NCBI GenBank assembly: GCA_001001045.1
Contig: LCIL01000003.1
Span: forward strand, 1-34,396
Length of the DNA stretch: 34,396 nucleotides
From: Candidatus Woesebacteria bacterium GW2011_GWA1_44_23
GTDB taxonomy: Bacteria; Patescibacteriota; Microgenomatia; UBA8517
Direction of reading: 5' to 3'
Each line of letters opens with the position of its first letter. The first letter of the stretch is position 1. The notes below the pieces were generated by a model. The model was not told where the DNA came from and ran no database searches. It saw only the letters and a program-made list of their open reading frames with translations. The position numbers were made by a program, and so were the translations under genes. Below, in pieces: positions 30,028-34,396 of the stretch.

Positions 30028-30699
30028 TTAAGGCGTCGCGGACGGTACGGCTGACGGCGTACTCGATTCTATGGGTGTCGGGCTTGCCGATTCCGAAGCC
30101 TCCGGGCTTGCGGAAGGAGACGGTGTTACAACTGGCGCCGGGGTAAAACCGGTCAAAAGTCTATTCAACCAGCCCAAAAGGCTGAAACCCTGCAAACTGT
30201 TATAGAGTTTCGTCTCTATGGCAGTAAGTTCCGCCTGAAGAGTCATAATCGTTTCCGAAATTGTGCCGCTTTCGGTAGCCCCTGCTTTTTCCTGAATTCT
30301 ATTCAATTTGGATACTTGATTCCTCAAACGCACTATTTCACTGCGAACCTGTCCCGCATTTTTATAATCAGGGCCCATGATAAACTTCACAATACTCGGG
30401 CGCGCTTCCATTGTTGCTATCGAGGTGCTGATTTCAAAGTCGGACTTCTCCTCTTCTTCAATAACCTCCGAAATCTCATTTCTGATTTCCTTATTCTTGG
30501 TTTTTGCTTCCACCACCTGAAGCTTCTTTATGGAATTTTCAAGATATTTATTGGTGTTTCCGGTAGCAGCTTCTGTCTTTTTTCCCTGTACGGAGCCGGT
30601 AACACTTCCCTTAAAACCGTTTGTGAATACATTGGATACGATTACTCCCAGAATAACCAGCGGAATTGCAATGACGAATAATTTTGTAATTATAATCAC
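30028..30699 (-). CDS. Secreted/anchored coiled-coil protein with Ser/Pro tail
   Basis: 223 residues from GTG 30699. Signal anchor (~5-27; KLFVIAIPLVILGVIVSNVF), helical body (~45-165; AKTKNKEIRNEISEVIEEEE and RLRNQVSKLNRIQEKAG), a hydrophobic patch FSLLGWLNRLL (~172-182), then a low-complexity tail of SPSASPEASES type. It parallels the protein at 27263-27985. The start is odd: AGAAGGTGA, an extended Shine-Dalgarno, overlaps the GTG and lies five bases before an in-frame ATT (30688-30690), so ATT initiation is possible. Function unknown, surface location likely. Confidence 0.78.
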   Translation of the reverse strand: MIIITKLFVIAIPLVILGVIVSNVFTNGFKGSVTGSVQGKKTEAATGNTNKYLENSIKKLQVVEAKTKNKEIRNEISEVIEEEEKSDFEISTSIATMEARPSIVKFIMGPDYKNAGQVRSEIVRLRNQVSKLNRIQEKAGATESGTISETIMTLQAELTAIETKLYNSLQGFSLLGWLNRLLTGFTPAPVVTPSPSASPEASESASPTPIESSTPSAVPSATP

Positions 30700-30726
30700 C
30701 TTCTAACTAACACCTCTTTTTTAATG

Positions 30727-30780
30727 CACCTAGGTGAACGTGCTCCATACCATAATCACATCTGGAAAAATAAAAGTCAA
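30727..30780 (-). promoter_or_regulatory. Promoter with downstream palindrome
   Basis: Minus-strand TTGACT (30775-30780) and GATTAT (30752-30757) are 17 bp apart. A perfect 10-bp palindrome CACCTAGGTG (30727-30736) lies just downstream of the expected start, a plausible repressor site or leader element for the gene at 30699. Confidence 0.5.
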
Positions 30781-30808
30781 CAATGTTAAGCATAAAGGAC
30801 GGGGAAAA

Positions 30809-31150
30809 TTACTCCGTTAATTGATTAAACCAGAATTCGTCTGCGGCGCGGATCCTTTCGAGAGGAACCCCTGTTATTTCACTGGCGTACTGTTGAAGCT
30901 TAAGATATTCCGTCTCTCCCCTTTTCAACATTTGCCCATGCTCCGGATCTTCAAGGCCACCCATGTACAGAAGCGCATCGCGGTCGATATGGGAAAACTC
31001 AACTTCACCACTCATAACAAGCTCAAGAAGGTCATCAATTATTTTGGAAGCTTTGAGCGCTTCCTTGTCGGGATACATAAGGGAGAGAAACTCCGCTTTT
31101 GCATATTTTTCAGTCAGCTTTTGGATTTCTAAAGATTGAGCCTCTTTCAT
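30809..31150 (-). CDS. Small helical cytoplasmic protein, unknown
   Basis: 113 residues, charged and helical throughout (EIQKLTEKYAKAEFLSLMYP; DDLLELVMSGEVEF; PLERIRAADEFWFNQL). No Cys, no signal peptide, no known family. TACAAT ends seven bases before the ATG, the leaderless spacing seen elsewhere. It is transcribed alone and divergent from the secreted gene at 31255. Confidence 0.65.
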   Translation of the reverse strand: MKEAQSLEIQKLTEKYAKAEFLSLMYPDKEALKASKIIDDLLELVMSGEVEFSHIDRDALLYMGGLEDPEHGQMLKRGETEYLKLQQYASEITGVPLERIRAADEFWFNQLTE

Positions 31151-31254
31151 ACCCGCGATTGTATCACAAATGAAAAAAGGGGTTTTTCTTTTTCACGGAT
31201 TGCACTTTGCTCCTTTATATACTTAAATTAAATAACAGAAGGGGGTGATAATTA

Positions 31255-31788
31255 ATGACTACCAAAAAATCATCTAAAAATTGGAACTTGGGCTTACTTT
31301 CTTTTGCCGCGATTGTGCTTCTGGTGGGAACTGTCTATCTTTCAAAAATTTCTAAGGGTTCCGTAGAAGGTGTAGGAACCGGTTTTGACGGGTTTGGATA
31401 TAACTATACTGCGAGACTATTCCAAGGCACATTGGATGGAGCCGATAGAAATATAGACGAAACATATTGGGGTGATGAAACTTATGCCAATGACCGTCTT
31501 GTAATGAAATGGTCCAAAGCATGGAACGATGCAAGGTTTAACGGAGAACCCTGGACACCGGATGCCTGGACATCTAATGAATATAACGGAAAAGTTCCCG
31601 GAGGAAGCGGTGAGGTTTGGCATTACAAAATTTCCTGGGTCGGACCCGAATTGGAACAAAGCCAATATTGGCGGCCGGGCGGATATGCTATATGGGGACA
31701 ATTTGAAGTAATTTTCTCCCAAGGAACTGTTGCAAACGAACATTTTTGGGATGCACATGCCGATCCTGCGGGATACGGAATGTTCTAA
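31255..31788 (+). CDS. Anchored surface protein, short paralogue of the 31874-32680 protein
   Basis: 177 residues. Basic start, membrane helix (~13-31), then an exported Trp/Tyr/Gly-rich domain: GFDGFGYNYTARLFQG, NDRLVMKWSKAWNDA, AWTSNEYNGKVPGGSGEVWH, YKISWVG, YWRPGGYAIWGQFEV and HFWDAHADPAGYG. The same blocks, in order, occur in the convergent gene. No Cys, no catalytic motif. Such GYN..AR...F.G proteins look like envelope or adhesion modules; the role is not known. The leader has AGGGGGTGA six bases before the ATG and a TTGCAC-17-TAAATT promoter. Confidence 0.85.
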   Translation: MTTKKSSKNWNLGLLSFAAIVLLVGTVYLSKISKGSVEGVGTGFDGFGYNYTARLFQGTLDGADRNIDETYWGDETYANDRLVMKWSKAWNDARFNGEPWTPDAWTSNEYNGKVPGGSGEVWHYKISWVGPELEQSQYWRPGGYAIWGQFEVIFSQGTVANEHFWDAHADPAGYGMF

Positions 31789-31794
31789 GGAGAA

Positions 31795-31855
31795 AAACAG
31801 AGAGAAGCTGGCTGGCTTATATTTAAAGGTCAGGTGACCGTTAAATTCTCTGTTT
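31795..31855. terminator. Bidirectional terminator-like hairpin between convergent paralogues
   Basis: AAACAGAGAGAA (31795-31806) pairs with TTCTCTGTTT (31846-31855) with one bulge, followed by T-rich sequence. A second stem, GGTCA-GG-TGACC (31828-31839), lies in the loop. Confidence 0.6.
31802..31816 (+). repeat. Left inverted repeat flanking the 31874-32680 gene
   Basis: GAGAAGCTGGCTGGC. It matches the reverse complement of 32706-32720 at 14 of 15 positions. The two copies bracket the second paralogue, 58 and 26 bases outside its ends. Confidence 0.6.
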
Positions 31856-31873
31856 GTTTGTTAAATCTTACGA

Positions 31874-32680
31874 TTAATTACCATAGCCATTAGGCGTAGC
31901 ATGTGTGAGCCAGTAATGGGCTCCATCTGACATCCCTTGGTCCATGACAACTTCGTAATTACCCCAAATTCGGTAACCACCATTTTTCCAATAAGAACCT
32001 TCATCTAGAACAGCGTTACCCGTAGTGCTATACCAGGTTCCATTGTCACCATCTGTGGCCGTCCAAGTTCCATTAATGATGGTGCCTGCAGCAGATATGG
32101 TCCCGTTGGCGGTATAGGTGTAAGGATAAGCTCCGCTTCCTGGCAAATAAGTTGCGACTATTGTCACAGTATTACCTGCTACAGAAACAGCGGCGGTGTA
32201 AGTGTTACCCGTTGATGCTCCGATTGCTGAACCATCTGCTGCGACTGTTAGCGTATGAGCGTATGTACCAGGATATTTTGTTGAAACAAAGTTTAATCCC
32301 CAGTTCCCCGTTAAATTCCAGGTTGCGGCCCCTACCCAGATGATCTTGTAGTGCCAAACTTCGCCTGATCCACCCGGAAATGCTCCATTCCATTCATTGG
32401 AAGTCCACGCGCCTGCACAAACAGCCGGATCATTGTTCCCTGCGTCATTGCAAGCATCCCAAGCCTCGTTCCACTTCATGATTAGGTTATCGTTGGAATA
32501 AACTCCCATGCAGTTAGCAGCTTGGCCTCCTGCAAGGCACCATCCTGATGCGGGTCCGTTAAAGATATTGCCGTTATCGTTGTAGCCGTATTGGTCAAAT
32601 CCGTTGCCACCAGCGAACGCAGTTGTTGCCGGTACGATCACGAGAATCAGTACTACAAGTATTGCAAAGATCTTTTTCAT
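31874..32680 (-). CDS. Secreted surface protein, long paralogue with inserted beta domain
   Basis: 268 residues. Cleavable signal peptide (~1-23, ending AFA). Then the same blocks as the convergent gene: GFDQYGYNDNGNIFNG, NDNLIMKWNEAWDAC, AWTSNEWNGAFPGGSGEVWH, YKIIWVG, then YWKNGGYRIWGNYEV and HYWLTHATPNGYG. Between KIIWVG and YWKNGGY lie about 110 extra residues absent from the paralogue: a Gly/Thr-rich beta domain starting TWNLTGNWGLNF and ending GTWYSTTGNAVLDEGS. Four Cys occur in the N-terminal half (about 47, 57, 76, 88). The leader carries AAGGAGA; the promoter is TTGCCT-17-TATAAT. Function unknown; outward-facing. Confidence 0.87.
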   Translation of the reverse strand: MKKIFAILVVLILVIVPATTAFAGGNGFDQYGYNDNGNIFNGPASGWCLAGGQAANCMGVYSNDNLIMKWNEAWDACNDAGNNDPAVCAGAWTSNEWNGAFPGGSGEVWHYKIIWVGAATWNLTGNWGLNFVSTKYPGTYAHTLTVAADGSAIGASTGNTYTAAVSVAGNTVTIVATYLPGSGAYPYTYTANGTISAAGTIINGTWTATDGDNGTWYSTTGNAVLDEGSYWKNGGYRIWGNYEVVMDQGMSDGAHYWLTHATPNGYGN

Positions 32681-32705
32681 CGCGAATTCTCCTTATTTTG
32701 AATGT

Positions 32706-32720
32706 GCTAGCCAGCTTCTC
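32706..32720 (-). repeat. Right inverted repeat flanking the 31874-32680 gene
   Basis: Partner of 31802-31816 (14 of 15 positions). It lies in the 5' leader of the long paralogue, where its GGCTA end can also pair with TAGCC just upstream. Confidence 0.6.
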
Positions 32721-32727
32721 AGGCTAC

Positions 32728-32756
32728 ATTATATCCGATAATATGGCAAAAGGCAA
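32728..32756 (-). promoter_or_regulatory. Promoter TTGCCT-17-TATAAT of the long surface paralogue
   Basis: The -35 is at 32751-32756 and the -10 at 32728-32733 (minus strand). The start is near 32721, leaving a ~40-nt leader with AAGGAGA before ATG 32680. Confidence 0.7.
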
Positions 32757-32954
32757 GTCACAAACCACAAAAAAGCGCAGTAGTTGCAGATTCTTAGGCA
32801 GGTGCAGGGGTTTGTAAATTTAGATGATGGTTTCTTTACTAAGATCTGATGCCCGCTCTTGCGTCGTGGGTTGCTTTTTTAATGGCTTATTTACATTTAA
32901 AATGCGACTCGTATTTTTTTGTCATCGAATGCCTTTGGCTGTATGACCTATAAT

Positions 32955-33094
32955 TTGACATTTTTCTTCAGGATGCTATACTCCTTTATGCTAAATCAGG
33001 CACAGTTTAGGCATAATTTGCGGCCTAATTTGGTGTAAATTAGCTTGTTCTCTTGCACGTTGAAATTGCGGACTTTTGGGTAAGATCATATTTT
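32955..33094 (+). promoter_or_regulatory. Strong promoter and hairpin-rich leader before the frameshifted secreted gene
   Basis: TTGACA-16-TATACT (32955-32960, 32977-32982) should start RNA near 32989. The first bases form CTAAA (32991-32995)/TTTAG (33006-33010) and CTAATTT-GGTGT-AAATTAG (33025-33043). A 16-codon ORF starts at ATG 32988, five bases after the -10. A weaker second promoter, TTGCGG-17-TATTTT (33066-33094), lies just before the Shine-Dalgarno. The rest of 32760-32950 shows no gene; a short GC stem with a T-run lies near 32850-32877. Confidence 0.55.
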
Positions 33095-33116
33095 ATCTCT
33101 CAGAAAGGAGAAAAAA

Positions 33117-33585
33117 ATGAAGGCAAAGAGTTTGGTCATTTTGTTGGTAACACTAACACTATTGGTTAACGGTGTGGTAATTTCCACTCCCGCCAAAGCA
33201 GATAATGTCCAAGAAATGTATCATACGTTTCTCCCGATTGTTTTGAAGAACCCTGACGGGCCAATTTGGGTATTAAATCCGGTACATAAACAAGATAACC
33301 ACGATGTATTTTTACTTTATTCTCAAGGGTGCGTACGCTACTGTCCCTCCTGTTGGTGAGGTGGGAGATCCAAACGGTTGCTACGCTGTAATTCTCACGG
33401 AGGATTGGGAATGGAGTAGTTCCGATCCTATTATTTTGGGTTATGACCATGCTACGGAGGTCTGGATGAAAGTGGCTGATTTTTCAGCAGCAGATCCGCT
33501 TGCATGGGCAGCGCAGCTAAAAGAAGACCTTCAAAATGAATATGGAGGAAAAAGCTGCGACATCGCCTTGTACTACAAACCATAA
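33117..33585 (+). pseudogene. Secreted protein gene with a one-base frameshift
   Basis: The first frame (33117-33359) gives a signal peptide (~1-28, ending TPAKA) and YHTFLPIVLKNPDG, then runs into a stop after QGCVRYCPSCW. The +1 frame continues with GAYATVPPVGEVGDPNG, EDWEWSSSDP, VADFSAADPLAWAAQLKEDL and CDIALYYKP to 33585. Removing one T from the T5 run near 33310 joins them into one ~155-residue product (HDV-FYFILKG). FLPIVLKN is a motif seen near the N-terminus of exported proteins. Strong Shine-Dalgarno AAAGGAGA. The cause may be a sequencing error, a true mutation, or homopolymer slippage. Confidence 0.75.
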
Positions 33586-33608
33586 ATCCGCACCCAAGTT
33601 GCAAGAAT

Positions 33609-33672
33609 CCCTCCATTCAGAGAAAAATTGTTTTGCTTAGGCAGACGATTTTTCAAAGGTGGAGGGTTTTTC
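33609..33672 (+). terminator. Intrinsic terminator of the frameshifted gene
   Basis: CCCTCCA (33609-33615) pairs with TGGAGGG (33660-33666), with inner pairing GAAAAAT/ATTTTTC, followed by TTTTT. From here to 33803 no gene is seen, only two small stems (CTCCT/AGGAG and AAAGC/GCTTT, ~33700-33770). Confidence 0.88.
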
Positions 33673-33803
33673 GTTTTTTTTATTTGTGCCTTTCTATGTC
33701 TGAAACCAGACTCCTGAATATGTAGGAGGATGTCAAACCCTAGACTATAAAAAGCAGGGGCTTTGGGTGTCTAAATCATAACGGGAGTAAGTATGTTTTT
33801 CCC

Positions 33804-33865
33804 AAAAAAAACCCTTTAACTGGAATGTCATTTGACTGGCGTGTCAAAGACTCAATTAAAGGGTT
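33804..33865 (-). terminator. Terminator of the 33918-34376 gene
   Basis: AACCCTTTAA (33810-33819) pairs perfectly with TTAAAGGGTT (33856-33865); inside, TTTGAC pairs with GTCAAA. On the minus strand the stem is followed by eight T residues (33804-33811), so it serves the minus-strand gene; the plus side is also T-rich. Confidence 0.85.
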
Positions 33866-33917
33866 ATTTTACTCATACAGAAGGCACGTTAAAGGCCACT
33901 TGAAAGCGCTTATTCGC

Positions 33918-34376
33918 TTACGATGTGATTAACCACATAAGCAGCCACAACCAAAATCCTACAAGCAGTACTGCTAAAGTTACATCAATTATATTGCTTG
34001 TAGTTTTCCCTACGGTAATTTTCATCTCCTCATCACTGTACATGTGTGCAGTGTAATCTCCATCGTCAATTATCCAGTTACCCGCCTTTATGCTGGTTGG
34101 GGGTGTAGTGAAGTAATTACTGTACTTCCAACCCAAGGGGGCTTTCGTTATCTTGCCTATCAGTGCATCTTCTCCTAGATGCATGGCGTAAAATTCCGAT
34201 GACGCAGCCTCAAAGTTAACTGTGGCTACGTTTTCAATAACCAACGCGTTGTCGTTGTGCAAACGCAAGTTCACATCTGTTCCGTTATATACGTCGGGTG
34301 CGCTGTAATTGGCAACCAGAATTACGGCTGCGGCAAGTATTACAGCGGCCAAAAGGGTCAGAGCGATATTCTTCAT
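33918..34376 (-). CDS. Membrane protein with large exported domain, unknown
   Basis: 152 residues. Helix at the N-terminus (~4-23; LTLLAAVILAAAVILVANYS), a polar exported domain (~25-125; LRLHNDNALVIENVATVNFE, GEDALIGKITKAPLGW, WIIDDGDYTAHMYSDEEM) and a second helix at the C-terminus (~130-148; LAVLLVGFWLWLLMWLI), so both ends are in the membrane with the middle outside. No family was recognised. Shine-Dalgarno GAGGAGA lies six bases before the ATG. The promoter is beyond the window. Confidence 0.75.
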   Translation of the reverse strand: MKNIALTLLAAVILAAAVILVANYSAPDVYNGTDVNLRLHNDNALVIENVATVNFEAASSEFYAMHLGEDALIGKITKAPLGWKYSNYFTTPPTSIKAGNWIIDDGDYTAHMYSDEEMKITVGKTTSNIIDVTLAVLLVGFWLWLLMWLITS

Positions 34377-34396
34377 TGCTGTTTCTCCTCAAAAAA

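Noticed and set aside
32743-32817. 24-codon Lys/Arg-rich ORF resembling a tiny ribosomal-type peptide
   Set aside because: No promoter with proper spacing on this strand, it runs through the divergent promoter of the 32680 gene, and no family matches.

Overview
The window reads as a chromosome segment of a Candidate Phyla Radiation (Patescibacteria) bacterium, most likely Microgenomates. This is inferred from family recognition only. The reasons are short, minimal housekeeping proteins (a histidyl-tRNA synthetase with no anticodon-binding domain, a class-I release factor with no domain 1), many small membrane-anchored proteins with Ser/Thr/Pro tails, small families such as DUF5678, DUF5670 and DUF5655, and very tight gene packing. 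No CRISPR array, rRNA or transposase was seen. One tRNA, tRNA-Leu(CAA), lies at 8581-8666.

Layout. 1-348: edge region with stacked hairpins, a spaced direct repeat and palindromes. 349-5313: membrane protein and YebC; a TPR protein; a degenerate LCP/LytR_C protein and a Kef-type antiporter. 5381-9326: CaCA exchanger, an operon of membrane protein, DksA-like protein and RluA, tRNA-Leu, and a DUF5678/retropepsin pair. 9338-20716: the housekeeping core: DnaB, a metallo-beta-lactamase-fold protein, a DUF5666-like surface protein, HisRS, a DMT permease, bL31, an RF1-like factor, a small membrane protein, HtrA, CtpA, the bS6-SSB-bS18 operon and YchF. 20733-23280: an AT-richer accessory stretch in which two enzymes (an EEP-fold phosphatase/nuclease and an S51 peptidase) alternate with copies of a repeated small gene. 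23298-25666: small membrane/stress genes and a Crp/Fnr regulator. 26140-31150: NUDIX, LapA, secreted coiled and low-complexity proteins, and an SGNH hydrolase. 31255-34376: envelope and secreted proteins, including a convergent paralogous pair and a frameshifted gene.

Expression signals fall into two groups. For some twenty housekeeping-type genes a sigma70-like -10 box ends 5-12 bases before the start codon, often with a -35 box 17 bp further up. Transcripts should therefore begin at or next to the start codon, that is, be leaderless. Several starts were moved on this basis. By contrast, secreted, small-membrane and stress-type genes carry real leaders with strong Shine-Dalgarno sequences (AAGGAGA or AGGGGGTGA). 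A consensus promoter at 12454-12481 drives only a ~60-nt hairpin, a likely small RNA, and another at 32955-32982 leads into a hairpin-rich leader.

The most unusual items are: (1) the dispersed small-ORF repeat at 21.5-23.3 kb, with a protein-coding substitution pattern and internal inverted repeats; (2) the convergent secreted paralogs at 31.2-32.7 kb, one with an inserted domain and inverted repeats around its gene; (3) the orphan small RNA before hisS; (4) widespread leaderless promoters beside a distinct leadered class. All calls were made by reading the sequence. No database search or folding program was run.
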